Shown: piece by piece, positions 23,830-32,508 of the stretch
Layout of the letters: every line of letters starts with the position of its first letter
Position numbering within the stretch: position 1 is the first letter of the stretch
DNA from: Pedobacter sp.
Lineage (GTDB): Bacteria > Bacteroidota > Bacteroidia > Sphingobacteriales > Sphingobacteriaceae
Assembly: GCF_031119335.1 (NCBI RefSeq)
Contig: NZ_JAVHXT010000017.1
Span: forward strand, 45,392-109,391
Length of the DNA stretch: 64,000 nt
Direction: 5' to 3'
The notes under the pieces: generated by a model
Databases searched by the model: none
Told to the model about the DNA's origin: nothing
What the model saw: the letters and a program-made list of their open reading frames with translations, nothing else
Program-made: the position numbers and the translations under genes

Positions 23830-24492
23830 TTATACATTTAAATAGTTCATGAAAGAATTAAATCTATCCATAGAACCGTCGTCGTGATTGCTATTATTAA
23901 AAACTGCTTTAACTTCATATTCGTAGCGTTCAAATGAAGAAACAATACCAGAAAGATCTGTTTTATTTATCTTCAGTGTAACTTCCAAACGAGTAGAATC
24001 GGCAAATGAATTGACATAAGAAGATAGTATTTGTGCATTATCAGCTTCTACAATTTGCGCCATGTGCGCTAAAGAATTATTCCTGTTGGAGATGGAAAGT
24101 ACAATGATGCCGCCTGGCTCGTTTACAGAATAAAGATTTGCCGAGTAGTTAAGTACGCTATTGATGGAAACCACTCCTAAGTAATTCTTTTGCTGATCTA
24201 AAACAGGCACTACAGATAACTGAAGTTCGCTAAATAACCTAATTACTTCATAAACATGAGCATTCTCGAAAGTAAAAGTGTTAAGCAAAGCTAATGGTAA
24301 GGCGCCAATTGCAATTTCCATATCTCTAGCTTCCATTAGCTCTTCTTCAGAAACCAAACCCAAATATTGAATTTCGTTTACGATAGGCAAGTGATAAACT
24401 TTGAACTCGTTCATACGGTCCAACGCCTTGCGTACAGTATCTGATGTACGTAAAGGTGGTATAATGTTCGATATGAGTTCTCCTGCTATCAT
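23830..24492 (-). CDS. Tandem CBS-domain protein
   Basis: A 220-residue soluble protein with two CBS motifs in the N-terminal 130 residues (SDTVRKALDRMNEFKVYHLP and AHVYEVIRLFSELQLSVVPV, each followed by a YLGVVS-like strand). The C-terminal 80 residues (PGGIIVLSISNRNNSLAHMA) look like an ACT-type ligand domain. It probably senses an adenine nucleotide or amino acid. It sits 8 bp before nadK, so regulation of NADP supply is a reasonable guess and no more. Confidence 0.87.
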   Translation of the reverse strand: MIAGELISNIIPPLRTSDTVRKALDRMNEFKVYHLPIVNEIQYLGLVSEEELMEARDMEIAIGALPLALLNTFTFENAHVYEVIRLFSELQLSVVPVLDQQKNYLGVVSINSVLNYSANLYSVNEPGGIIVLSISNRNNSLAHMAQIVEADNAQILSSYVNSFADSTRLEVTLKINKTDLSGIVSSFERYEYEVKAVFNNSNHDDGSMDRFNSFMNYLNV

Positions 24493-24552
24493 TTTCAGTT
24501 CTCAGTTTTCAGTATGTCACTAGCTTAAGCCTTTCTATTTTCGGCCTTTCTG

Positions 24553-25317
24553 TTATTTAAGCAAAATTCTGTCCAAAAATTTTTCTAAGTAGCTGTTAAA
24601 TACTTCTGGTTGCTCCATCATAGGTGCGTGTCCGCATTCATCCACCCAGTTTAGCTCAGAATTTGGCAGCAATTCGTGAAACTCTTTCGCAACATCTGGA
24701 GGAGTAACTTTGTCCTGTTTGCCCCAAATTAGAGACACTGGGATGGTTATTTTTTTCAGCTCTTTAGCCATATTGTGCCTAATAGCTGATTTTGCTAAAG
24801 CCAAAATACGGATTACTCTTGCTCGGTCGTTAACTGTTTTAAACACTTCATCAACCAGTTCTTTGGTTGCCGTTGCCGGATTGTAAAACGTAAACTCTAC
24901 TTTTTCTCTAATAAAGTCGTAACTCTCTCTTTTAGGGAAAGATCCACCAAATGCATTTTCATACAAACCAGAGCTTCCTGTAAGCACTAAAGCCTTCACA
25001 TATTCTTGATGCGCTGTAGTAAATACTAAACCAACATGACCTCCTAAAGAATTGCCCACTAGTACAACTTGTTCTAGTTTCTTAAATTTAAGGAAACGAT
25101 GTAAATGCTTAGATAGGCTTTTCACACCCAATGTTAATATAGGTAATTCGTAAATAGGCAATATGGGTACGATGACTCTATATTTGCTTCTAAATTTCTC
25201 AATAGCGTATTCCCAGTTACTTAATTCTCCCATCAAACCATGAAGTAACACTAAAGGTTCTCCTTCCCCAACCTCTATATATTTGAAACCCTCTTGTTCG
25301 ATTACTTCGTAATTCAT
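24553..25317 (-). CDS. Alpha/beta hydrolase
   Basis: A 254-residue alpha/beta-hydrolase. The oxyanion HGLMGELSNWEY, nucleophile elbow GNSLGG (Ser), acid WGKQDKVTP and DECGHAPMMEQP with catalytic His are in order. There is no signal peptide, so it is cytoplasmic. It is the first gene of the minus-strand cluster running to ompH, 60 bp before the CBS gene. The substrate cannot be told; esterase or meta-cleavage hydrolase-like proteins look similar. Confidence 0.9.
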   Translation of the reverse strand: MNYEVIEQEGFKYIEVGEGEPLVLLHGLMGELSNWEYAIEKFRSKYRVIVPILPIYELPILTLGVKSLSKHLHRFLKFKKLEQVVLVGNSLGGHVGLVFTTAHQEYVKALVLTGSSGLYENAFGGSFPKRESYDFIREKVEFTFYNPATATKELVDEVFKTVNDRARVIRILALAKSAIRHNMAKELKKITIPVSLIWGKQDKVTPPDVAKEFHELLPNSELNWVDECGHAPMMEQPEVFNSYLEKFLDRILLK

Positions 25318-25505
25318 AAATATTATTGTGTATGTTTTTTCACCTATTTAACTTTATTTTCAATGGTGGTGAAGCTGCCATGATTAGTTATTCCTCCTTG
25401 ATTTGTAAATCATGGCGGTTTGGTATATGCCACTAAGTTAATAGAGTAAATGCAATTAATGTGAAATAATATCACATTTTTATTATTTAGTTTATTGTAG
25501 AAAGA

Positions 25506-25952
25506 CTAAGACAGCTGGCTTTTTACGATTTCACCAATTAATTTACCTTCTGCTTTTCCAGCTAATTCTTTATTTGCCAAGCCCATTACTTTACCCATTT
25601 CTTTCACAGAAGCAGCACCCGTTTCGGCAATAATTTTTGCTATAATCGCTTCTATTTCGGCTCTTTCCATTTGTTTAGGCAGAAATTTAGAGATCACATC
25701 TATCTCTTCTTGCTCTACTTGGTAAAGATCTTCCCTTCCCTGCGTTTTATAGATATCTGCAGATTCTTTACGTTGCTTAACAAGCTTTTGTAAAATTTTT
25801 ATTTCAGCTTCTTCGTTGATATCTTCGGCTTGTCCTTTTTCTGTTTTTGCTAACAGCAACGCAGCTTTGATAGCTCTAAGGCCTCTTAACTTAACTTGGT
25901 CTTTAGCTAACATTGCTTGTTTTATTTCTTGATCTATGTTTGTTGAAATCAT
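25506..25952 (-). CDS. GatB/YqeY-domain protein
   Basis: A 148-residue YqeY-like protein: the tRNA-binding tail domain of GatB as a free-standing protein. DQEIKQAMLAKDQVKLRGLRAIKAA, then QRKESADIYKTQGREDL, ISKFLPKQM and GKVMGLANKELAGKAEG are typical. Known members are abundant, yet their role is unclear, with links to tRNA amidation or ribosome function. Upstream is a repeat-filled gap; the SDR gene precedes it on the same strand. Confidence 0.93.
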   Translation of the reverse strand: MISTNIDQEIKQAMLAKDQVKLRGLRAIKAALLLAKTEKGQAEDINEEAEIKILQKLVKQRKESADIYKTQGREDLYQVEQEEIDVISKFLPKQMERAEIEAIIAKIIAETGAASVKEMGKVMGLANKELAGKAEGKLIGEIVKSQLS

Positions 25953-25967
25953 TTTATGATGGTTAAT

Positions 25968-26073
25968 TGTTTACTTGGTTAACTGTCTAAAATGGTTAAT
26001 TGTTAAAATCGGTTAACTGGTTAATCGCTGGCAAGGTACAGTTAACCGATTAACCAATTATACAGTTAACCTT
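25968..26073. repeat. GGTTAATCGGTTAACTG-type inverted repeat cluster
   Basis: Repeated words GGTTAACTG, GGTTAATTG and TCGGTTAACTGGTTAATCG are followed after a short spacer by CAGTTAACCGATTAACCAAT and CAGTTAACC. The whole block can fold on itself. Related blocks are at 1038-1070, 28395-28546, 33020-33105, 35468-35545 and 57290-57325. Confidence 0.75.
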
Positions 26074-26074
26074 A

Positions 26075-26833
26075 TTAGTTTCTTTTTACGATGGTGCCGG
26101 TAGCTTGCGCCGTTGGCATAATCAGCATATCGTTGATGTTTACATGCGCTGGTCTGCTTACTACATACCAAATGGCATCAGCAATATCTTGGGCAATTAA
26201 TGGTTCTAATCCGTCATATACCTTTTTAGCTCTATTTTCATCGCCTTTAAAGCGTACAATAGAAAATTCTGTTTCTACCATACCCGGATTAATTGCAGTA
26301 ACTTTAATACCATGTGGCAGCAAATCGATACGCATTCCCTTATTAAGCGCATCTACCGCATGCTTGGTTGCGCAATATACATTACCGTTAGGATAAACTT
26401 CCTTACCAGCAATAGAACCAATATTAATGATGTGCCCTTTTTTGCGCTCTACCATCCAACTAGAAACCACTTTGGTTACGTAAAGCAGGCCTTTAATATT
26501 GGTATCAATCATCCTATCCCAATCTTCCGTATCGCCTTTATCTATCGGATCTAAACCTTGGCTCAAACCTGCATTGTTCACTAGCACGTCAACATTCTTC
26601 CACTCGGCAGGCAAAGTTTCTAAAACATAGTTGATGTTTTCCTTGTCCCTTACATCAGCCTGTATTTTTTTCACTTTGATACCATGTTTTTCTACAAGTT
26701 GCTGCGCTTGTGCATCTAACAAATTTTCTCGGCGGGCAATCAAGATCAAATCATAACCTTCGGCGGCAAAAGTATTTGCGCTAGCTGCCCCAATACCAGA
26801 TGTAGCTCCTGTAATTAATGCGATTTTAGCCAT
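26075..26833 (-). CDS. Short-chain dehydrogenase/reductase (YdfG-like)
   Basis: A 252-residue classical SDR. The cofactor site TGATSGIG with ARRE soon after suggests NADP preference; NNAGLSQG, the catalytic Ser in NIGSIAGKE and YCATKHAVDAL (YxxxK) follow. INPGMVETEF matches the 3-hydroxy acid dehydrogenase/serine dehydrogenase (YdfG) subgroup. Substrate is likely a small 3-hydroxy acid or a carbonyl, by analogy. A minus-strand TAACTTTG element lies about 20 nt upstream of the ATG. Confidence 0.92.
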   Translation of the reverse strand: MAKIALITGATSGIGAASANTFAAEGYDLILIARRENLLDAQAQQLVEKHGIKVKKIQADVRDKENINYVLETLPAEWKNVDVLVNNAGLSQGLDPIDKGDTEDWDRMIDTNIKGLLYVTKVVSSWMVERKKGHIINIGSIAGKEVYPNGNVYCATKHAVDALNKGMRIDLLPHGIKVTAINPGMVETEFSIVRFKGDENRAKKVYDGLEPLIAQDIADAIWYVVSRPAHVNINDMLIMPTAQATGTIVKRN

Positions 26834-26893
26834 TATTCAATTTGCGTTTGGCACAAAGTTATACTTTTTGTAGACACACACAATTATGTGGCT

Positions 26894-27649
26894 TTACTCG
26901 AAAAATAAGCTAAAAGTAAAATTCCTTAAAATAGCCTTTTCAATTGGCCTAGCAAATGGGTGGTTTTCATGCTTTAAGATATCTCCAAACGAATGGCTAA
27001 CTTTTAATTCGGGCGACATTTTAAAATATTCGAAATAGAGATCGAAGCCTATTGCAGCTTCATAAGATCCAAAATTCCTTTTATTCTTCAAAATTTTGTA
27101 GATAAGCGCCTTATCATCGTCGTTTGCTTTTTTGCCAGAAGCTAAATCCATCGAATATTTTGCACCGAGTAACAAATATGCCCTAAAATCCTTCCTTCTT
27201 TCAGATTTCAGTTTAATTCCGAGCGGAAATTCTACCATTGTAGCTGAGACTTTTTGTTGTGTTTTGCCATCAACAAAATCTGACGGACCGTTTACCGAAG
27301 GCAATGCGTATTGATAATCTACTAACCTATCATTAAACACCAAAGTTGGTGTACTCCGTAAATCTACATTCTTGGTTAATCTTAAATTCACAACAAAACC
27401 TATCCCAAAACCTGCAGATAGCGGTGAGCTTATCGAATTAAGCTGATCTGTAATTGGAATATTATTCTGTTCGTAATCTAGAAAGACATCACGCCAGTTA
27501 GGACTTCTAATTATCTTATATTCTGATGCTATGTATTGGAAACTAAATCCCCAGTTAAAATCCTGCTGATCTATACCGCCGCCCCAATTTTGAGCCTTAA
27601 GCGCAAACGTGATGAAAGAAAATAAGAGAATTAGTAAGGTTTTCTTCAT
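26894..27649 (-). CDS. porT: PorT-family type IX secretion barrel protein
   Basis: A 251-residue exported protein with a signal peptide (MKKTLLILLFSFITFALKAQ) and the strand pattern of an 8-strand outer-membrane barrel. QNWGGGIDQQDFNWGFSFQYI at the mature N terminus, the PLSAGFGIGFVVNLRL strand and SATMVEFPLGIKLKSERR match PorT, a T9SS component needed for secretion of CTD-bearing proteins. Its start overlaps the ubiE stop by 4 bp (ATGA type), the arrangement I recall from other Bacteroidota, which strengthens the call. With the sorting-domain cargo at 32.5 and 39.1 kb it shows a working T9SS. Confidence 0.87.
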   Translation of the reverse strand: MKKTLLILLFSFITFALKAQNWGGGIDQQDFNWGFSFQYIASEYKIIRSPNWRDVFLDYEQNNIPITDQLNSISSPLSAGFGIGFVVNLRLTKNVDLRSTPTLVFNDRLVDYQYALPSVNGPSDFVDGKTQQKVSATMVEFPLGIKLKSERRKDFRAYLLLGAKYSMDLASGKKANDDDKALIYKILKNKRNFGSYEAAIGFDLYFEYFKMSPELKVSHSFGDILKHENHPFARPIEKAILRNFTFSLFFE

Positions 27650-28374
27650 TTAATACCTGTGTAGATGGCACTAATTCCAAACGTAAGCGAACGGTGTTTG
27701 GTATGTTGGTAGCCAACTTTTTCCATGAGGTTGGTAAAGTTCTTACCATCTGGAAATGCCTGTACCGATTCTTCTAAATAGGCGTAAGCTTTTTTATCCT
27801 TCGAAAATAAACCTCCAAAAAATGGTGTAGCATATTTAAAATAGAAGTGATACAGTTGCTTAACCGGAAAAACCTTTGGTTTAGAAAACTCTAAAACAAC
27901 CACCTTACCTCCTGGTTTCAGCACACGCAACATATCAGCCAATCCTTTTTCTAAGTTTTCGTAGTTGCGCACTCCAAATGCAACAGTGATAGCATCAAAA
28001 GTATTATCCTCAAAGTGCAAGCCCTCAGAATCTCCTTTTTGTACAGAAAAAACATGACCTAGGTTTCTATCGGCTATTTTCTTTTTTGCTACTTCCAACA
28101 TTCCTTCCGAAATATCTACACCAATGATTTGTTGTGGTTTCAAGATCTTGATCGATTCAAATGCAAAGTCTCCCGTTCCAGTAGCTACATCTAAAATCTT
28201 TTGAGGTTTAGTAGTTAAAAGTTCTTTAATTGCTTTTTTACGCCAAATGATATCAATCCCCAAAGAAAGAAAATGGTTAAGAAAATCGTAAGTGCCCGAA
28301 ATATTATTGAACATGCTGGCTACCTGCTCTTTTTTTGTTTCGGTACCAGAATAAGGAGTAATTTGTGGATTCAT
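27646..28374 (-). CDS. ubiE: Demethylmenaquinone methyltransferase (UbiE/MenG)
   Basis: A 242-residue SAM-dependent methyltransferase that converts demethylmenaquinone to menaquinone. DVATGTGDFAFE is the SAM motif; VTVAFGVRNYENLEKGLAD-like text and VVLEFSKP mark the family. The last codons overlap the porT start. A minus-strand TATCTTTG ends 7 nt before the ATG, so the two genes probably share one near-leaderless mRNA. Confidence 0.95.
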   Translation of the reverse strand: MNPQITPYSGTETKKEQVASMFNNISGTYDFLNHFLSLGIDIIWRKKAIKELLTTKPQKILDVATGTGDFAFESIKILKPQQIIGVDISEGMLEVAKKKIADRNLGHVFSVQKGDSEGLHFEDNTFDAITVAFGVRNYENLEKGLADMLRVLKPGGKVVVLEFSKPKVFPVKQLYHFYFKYATPFFGGLFSKDKKAYAYLEESVQAFPDGKNFTNLMEKVGYQHTKHRSLTFGISAIYTGIK

Positions 28375-28381
28375 GCTTCGG

Positions 28382-28389
28382 CAAAGATA
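28382..28389 (-). promoter_or_regulatory. -7 promoter element TATCTTTG for ubiE-porT
   Basis: Exact TAnnTTTG on the minus strand with a 7-nt gap to ATG 28374. Confidence 0.55.
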
Positions 28390-28394
28390 GGGTT

Positions 28395-28546
28395 ATTTTG
28401 GTTAACTGTAGGAATTGGTTAACTGGTTAATCGGTTATTTACAACTATGAATTTTGGTTAACTTGCTAACCCTGGACTTTGATTAACTGCACGCAAGTTA
28501 ATCGATTAACCAATTTAAACGGTTTAAACAATTAACCAATCGTAAC
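28395..28546. repeat. GGTTAACTG/CGATTAACC repeat cluster
   Basis: Stacked GGTTAACTG, GGTTAATCGG, TTGGTTAACT and ATTAACCAAT words in both directions between divergent ubiE and engB. Same family as 25968-26073. Confidence 0.7.
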
Positions 28547-28553
28547 AAAACAC

Positions 28554-28561
28554 TACCTTTG
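28554..28561 (+). promoter_or_regulatory. -7 promoter element TACCTTTG
   Basis: Exact TAnnTTTG ending 4 nt before ATG 28566 of engB; leaderless geometry. Confidence 0.6.
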
Positions 28562-28565
28562 CCTT

Positions 28566-29213
28566 ATGATTATTAAATCTGCAACCTTCGTAGTCAGTAA
28601 TACAAAAGTATCGGCTTTGCCGCTACCAGATATGCCTGAGTATGCTTTCATTGGACGTTCTAATGTTGGTAAATCGTCCCTAATCAATATGTTGGTTAAC
28701 CAACAGGGATTAGCGAAAACATCGCAAAAACCAGGAAAAACGCAGTTGATTAACCATTTTTTAGTGAATGAGAAATGGTACATTGTAGATTTACCTGGTT
28801 ACGGATACGCACGAGTTTCGAAAAGCAGCCGTGAGAAATGGGAGAAATTCATTAGGGCATATCTTACCAAGAGAGAAAATCTGCAATGCGTTTTTGTGTT
28901 AATTGATAGCAGATTAGAACCTCAAAAAATTGATTTGGAATTTTGTTCTTGGTTGGGCGAATGCCAAATTCCTTTTGCGCTAGTTTATACTAAATCGGAT
29001 AAACAATCTGGACCGAAAACAGACCAAAACGTAGCCAAATTTAATAAAACACTGCTTGGCTGGTTTGAAGAAGTTCCACCATTTTTTGTTACTTCTTCTG
29101 AGAATGGGCAAGGAAAGGAGAAATTGTTACAATTCATTCAGGAAGTAAACCAAGATTTTGTACAACCGGTTATAGATCCAAAATTCTATGCTGCTAGCAA
29201 TCCAGAAAAATAG
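28566..29213 (+). CDS. engB: Ribosome biogenesis GTPase YsxC/EngB
   Basis: A 215-residue essential GTPase for 50S assembly. G1 is GRSNVGKSSLIN, the switch region has KPGKTQLINHF, G3 is DLPGYGYARVS, G4 is TKSDK and G5 is TSSENGQGK. Length and the ERENLQ-type helix fit the family. It starts 4 nt after a -7 element. UbiA-type prenyltransferase follows 43 bp later on the same strand. Confidence 0.96.
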   Translation: MIIKSATFVVSNTKVSALPLPDMPEYAFIGRSNVGKSSLINMLVNQQGLAKTSQKPGKTQLINHFLVNEKWYIVDLPGYGYARVSKSSREKWEKFIRAYLTKRENLQCVFVLIDSRLEPQKIDLEFCSWLGECQIPFALVYTKSDKQSGPKTDQNVAKFNKTLLGWFEEVPPFFVTSSENGQGKEKLLQFIQEVNQDFVQPVIDPKFYAASNPEK

Positions 29214-29256
29214 ACAAAATTTCGCTCAAAGGCTACAATTATACCTCGTTAATTAA

Positions 29257-30114
29257 ATGAAGAAATACTTCTCCCTTGTATTATTTGCGCATTCCATATT
29301 TGCAATGCCGTTTGCATTTATTGGATTTTTCTTGGGTGTAACCACTACCAGCAATCCTTTTAATTGGTATTTGTTATTGGCAGTTGTACTTTGTATGGTG
29401 TTCGCCCGTAATGCGGCAATGGCTTTCAATAGATATTTAGATAGAGATATCGATGCTAAAAATCCACGTACTGCAACAAGAGATATCCCCGCTGGAAAAA
29501 TATCTGCTAAAGAGGCTTTAACTTTCGTGATTATTAACTGCGTATTGTTCATAGCTACTACCTATTTAATCAATCCGCTTTGTTTTTATTTATCGCCAAT
29601 AGCAATTTTCACGGTACTCTTTTATAGCTACACCAAACGCTTTACGGCACTTTGCCACTTGGTTTTGGGTGTTGGATTGGGCTTAGCTCCTATTGGCGCC
29701 TACATTGCAGTAACTGGTCATTTTAGTATCGTACCAGTGTTGTATTCGTTTGCAGTATTGTTTTGGGTAAGCGGCTTCGATATCATTTATGCTTTGCAGG
29801 ATGAAGATTTCGACCGTTCTCAAAAACTACATTCTATCCCGTCTGCATTGGGCAGGAAAAATGCACTCAAACTATCTTCGTTTTTGCACGTACTTTCTGC
29901 GGCTTGCGTTATCAGCCCTATTTATTTCATGGATTTTGGCTGGACCTACTATGCTGGAGTTGTTTTTTTCTGCGCTATGTTAGTTTATCAGCACCGCTTG
30001 GTAAAACCTAACGACATCAGTAAGGTTGATAGAGCCTTTGCAACCACCAACGGTTATGCTTCAGTTGTTTTTGCTGTTTGTTTCTTGGTTGATACGTATT
30101 TACGGACGAAGTAG
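29257..30114 (+). CDS. UbiA-type aromatic prenyltransferase
   Basis: A 285-residue integral membrane prenyltransferase with about eight hydrophobic segments. The first Asp-rich site is NRYLDRDIDAKNPRT and the second is LQDEDFDRSQKLHSIP. The sequence AGKISAKEAL and the tail fit the UbiA-like group used for menaquinone synthesis (MqnP or related). Since ubiE lies 900 bp away, a role in the menaquinone pathway is likely, but I cannot tell 4-hydroxybenzoate, DHNA or futalosine-pathway substrates apart from sequence alone. Confidence 0.87.
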   Translation: MKKYFSLVLFAHSIFAMPFAFIGFFLGVTTTSNPFNWYLLLAVVLCMVFARNAAMAFNRYLDRDIDAKNPRTATRDIPAGKISAKEALTFVIINCVLFIATTYLINPLCFYLSPIAIFTVLFYSYTKRFTALCHLVLGVGLGLAPIGAYIAVTGHFSIVPVLYSFAVLFWVSGFDIIYALQDEDFDRSQKLHSIPSALGRKNALKLSSFLHVLSAACVISPIYFMDFGWTYYAGVVFFCAMLVYQHRLVKPNDISKVDRAFATTNGYASVVFAVCFLVDTYLRTK

Positions 30115-30190
30115 TTAGATCGTTCATTGGTTCATTGGTTCATTAGTTCACTAGCTCATTGGTTCGTTAGCTCATTGGTTGCTAAAATGT
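30115..30190. repeat. TTCATTGGTTCATTAG low-complexity tandem block
   Basis: Short degenerate tandem units of TCATTGGT, TTCATTAGT and TCGTTAGCTCATTGGT right after the prenyltransferase gene. A GCTGATTTTCGCAGAT / GCTGATTTTGCAGAT pair follows at about 30195-30235, another repeat word. Confidence 0.6.
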
Positions 30191-30291
30191 CCACGCTGAT
30201 TTTCGCAGATTTAAACCGCTGATTTTGCAGATCTTGAACTAAGCTAAGTTCTCAAGTTGTGGTAAAATCTCACTACCTTCAATTTCAGTTT

Positions 30292-30332
30292 CTCTCCCCT
30301 TTGGGGAGAGATGCCAAAGGCAGAGAGGGGCC
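30292..30332. repeat. CTCTCCCC-ttt-GGGGAGAG repeat element
   Basis: An 8-bp hairpin followed by ATGCCAAAGGCAGAGAGGGG. The GAGATGCC(A/G)AAGGCAGAGA block recurs at 48230-48249. It abuts the kup stop codon and may serve as its terminator. Confidence 0.7.
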
Positions 30333-30334
30333 AA

Positions 30335-32314
30335 TTAAACCGGCAACCTGTGCAACTCAACATCATCTGGACTTACAAAAATTAACGGTACCTTTTCTAC
30401 ATCAACATAACTAGAATCTAAGCCGAAACTGGTTACTTCAGATAAACTTAGTTTTTTAAGCAGCATATAGTAATCCATAATGGTTTCCTCATAGAAGCTC
30501 AAATTGGTAAACTTGCTCATGGTTTTCTCTAAAAGTACAAACCTAAAATCGCCAGTTATTTTATGTTTATTTAAAGATGCATATTGACTTGTAATATCCA
30601 CTTCGCCATTCTTCACTAATTCTTCAACCACTTTACGATAAAGTAAGTTTACACGTTGCTCAATCCTAAAACCAAGTTTAAAATCTATTCTGATCAGTTT
30701 ACCAGGAATTAAAAATTCTACTTTGTAATCCATGGTGTAAGGCTCGTCCATTACATCCACGTGTACCAGCCAATACACGTCTGCACGTTTAGGCTCTTTT
30801 TGTATTATTGAATAAATGATTTTAGACTCTATCTCTTGCTTAAAGTTGGCACTAGTTAAATAAACCAATTGAGATGAAAACTTAGGTACGGAAATATCGC
30901 TACTCAATTCTTTGATGATATCATAGTAGTCGTCAATTTCTACGTACTTCACAAAACGATTTTTGATTTTACGAGCCGAGTACCAAGTCCACATTACGCT
31001 TAACAACACCGAGCTCATTAAAAGAGCAAACCATCCGCCGTGCGTAAATTTAGACATGTTACCTACTAAGAAGGCTAATTCTATCGCCATGTAAACCGAA
31101 ACAAACAGTACGATTAAATACATCGGAAACTTTTTGCGCAACATATATACAGCAACCAAAACGGTGGTCATTAAGAACGTAAGGTTAATTGCCAAACCAT
31201 AGGCACCTTCCATGCGGCTCGAATCCTTAAATATCAAAACGATGATGATACAGCCGGCAAAAAGTATCCAGTTGATAGATGGCACGTAAAGCTGTCCTTT
31301 TTGTACACTAGGATAGTTGATTCTCACTTTTGGCCATAAGTTGAGCCTTACCGCTTCCGAAATGAGCGTGTAAGAACCCGATATCATTGCCTGCGAAGCA
31401 ATTACCGCAGCAAGTGTGGCCAAGCCTACCAAATACAGCACCATACTAGCTGGCACGAGTTCGAAAAATGGATTTGTTGTTGCGATATTATAGTTAGCGT
31501 GATTTAAAATCCAAGCACCCTGACCTAAATAGTTGAATATCAACATCAGCTTTACGAAAACCCAAGCAACACGGATATTTGCTTTACCGCAGTGGCCCAA
31601 ATCAGAATACAATGCTTCTGCCCCTGTTGTACAAAGGAAAACACCACCTAAAATGAGCAATGCTTTTGAGTTAGTTCGCAATAAATCGAACGCATAATAA
31701 GGGTTAAGCGCCTTTAAAACAAAAGGGCTATCAATTATTTGGATAAAACCAATACCGCCCAACACCAAAAACCACAATAGCATAATTGGTCCAAAAAGTT
31801 TGCCTACTAAATTGGTACCGAACTGTTGTATCACAAAGAGTACGGTCACGATAGCAAGTACAATAGGCAGTATTGACAGCTCTGGAAACTTCAATTTTAA
31901 ACCTTCAATAGCAGAGGTAACAGTAATACTTGGTGTAATCATTCCATCGGCAAGTAAGGCAGCACCGCCAATAATTGCAGGAATAACCAGCCACTTTGCT
32001 TTTTTACGCACTAAAGAGTAAAGCGAAAAAATTCCACCCTCACCTTTGTTATCGGCACGCAAGGTAACGATCACGTATTTGATGGTCGTTTGCAAAGTCA
32101 GCGTCCAAATAATACAGGATAAAGCGCCTAAAACTAGCTTTTCGTCTAGCGCAGGAGTAACCCATTGTCCGTTTACCTGAATTTTCGCTAACGCGATGTT
32201 AAAAATGGCTTTTAATGTATAAAGAGGCGACGTTCCTATGTCGCCAAACACTATACCTAGTGTTAATAATAACCCTCCGGCAGTAAGGGCATTAACGTTT
32301 TTATGACTTGACAC
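30335..32314 (-). CDS. kup: KUP-family potassium uptake protein
   Basis: A 659-residue KUP/HAK/KT potassium-proton symporter. LGIVFGDIGTSPLYTLKAIF near the N terminus and about twelve hydrophobic segments fit; GTGAEALYSDLGHCG-type text (here TTGAEALYSDLGHCG) is a KUP signature. The C-terminal 200 residues form the cytosolic domain. The start is a GTG at 32314; no upstream in-frame ATG gives a better N terminus, and a minus-strand TAATTTTG lies 17 nt ahead of it. Confidence 0.94.
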   Translation of the reverse strand: MSSHKNVNALTAGGLLLTLGIVFGDIGTSPLYTLKAIFNIALAKIQVNGQWVTPALDEKLVLGALSCIIWTLTLQTTIKYVIVTLRADNKGEGGIFSLYSLVRKKAKWLVIPAIIGGAALLADGMITPSITVTSAIEGLKLKFPELSILPIVLAIVTVLFVIQQFGTNLVGKLFGPIMLLWFLVLGGIGFIQIIDSPFVLKALNPYYAFDLLRTNSKALLILGGVFLCTTGAEALYSDLGHCGKANIRVAWVFVKLMLIFNYLGQGAWILNHANYNIATTNPFFELVPASMVLYLVGLATLAAVIASQAMISGSYTLISEAVRLNLWPKVRINYPSVQKGQLYVPSINWILFAGCIIIVLIFKDSSRMEGAYGLAINLTFLMTTVLVAVYMLRKKFPMYLIVLFVSVYMAIELAFLVGNMSKFTHGGWFALLMSSVLLSVMWTWYSARKIKNRFVKYVEIDDYYDIIKELSSDISVPKFSSQLVYLTSANFKQEIESKIIYSIIQKEPKRADVYWLVHVDVMDEPYTMDYKVEFLIPGKLIRIDFKLGFRIEQRVNLLYRKVVEELVKNGEVDITSQYASLNKHKITGDFRFVLLEKTMSKFTNLSFYEETIMDYYMLLKKLSLSEVTSFGLDSSYVDVEKVPLIFVSPDDVELHRLPV

Positions 32315-32489
32315 GTAATAATATTTTGAAGCAAAATTACATAAATATTCAAGATTAAAATTGATTTGATTCGAAAAGCTAAAAATTTAAAATCTCGCCC
32401 TAAAACCAAATCATTTTATATCTCTGTTAAATATTGTTAAATAATATAAACCTTCAACTTTTTGTTTGATTTTTTTGTTTAAATATTTA

Positions 32490-32497
32490 TATTTTTG
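32490..32497 (+). promoter_or_regulatory. -7 promoter element TATTTTTG
   Basis: Exact TAnnTTTG ending 11 nt before ATG 32509. The GTG at 32497 that would extend the ORF uses the last G of the element. Confidence 0.5.
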
Positions 32498-32508
32498 TGA
32501 AGCATTTA

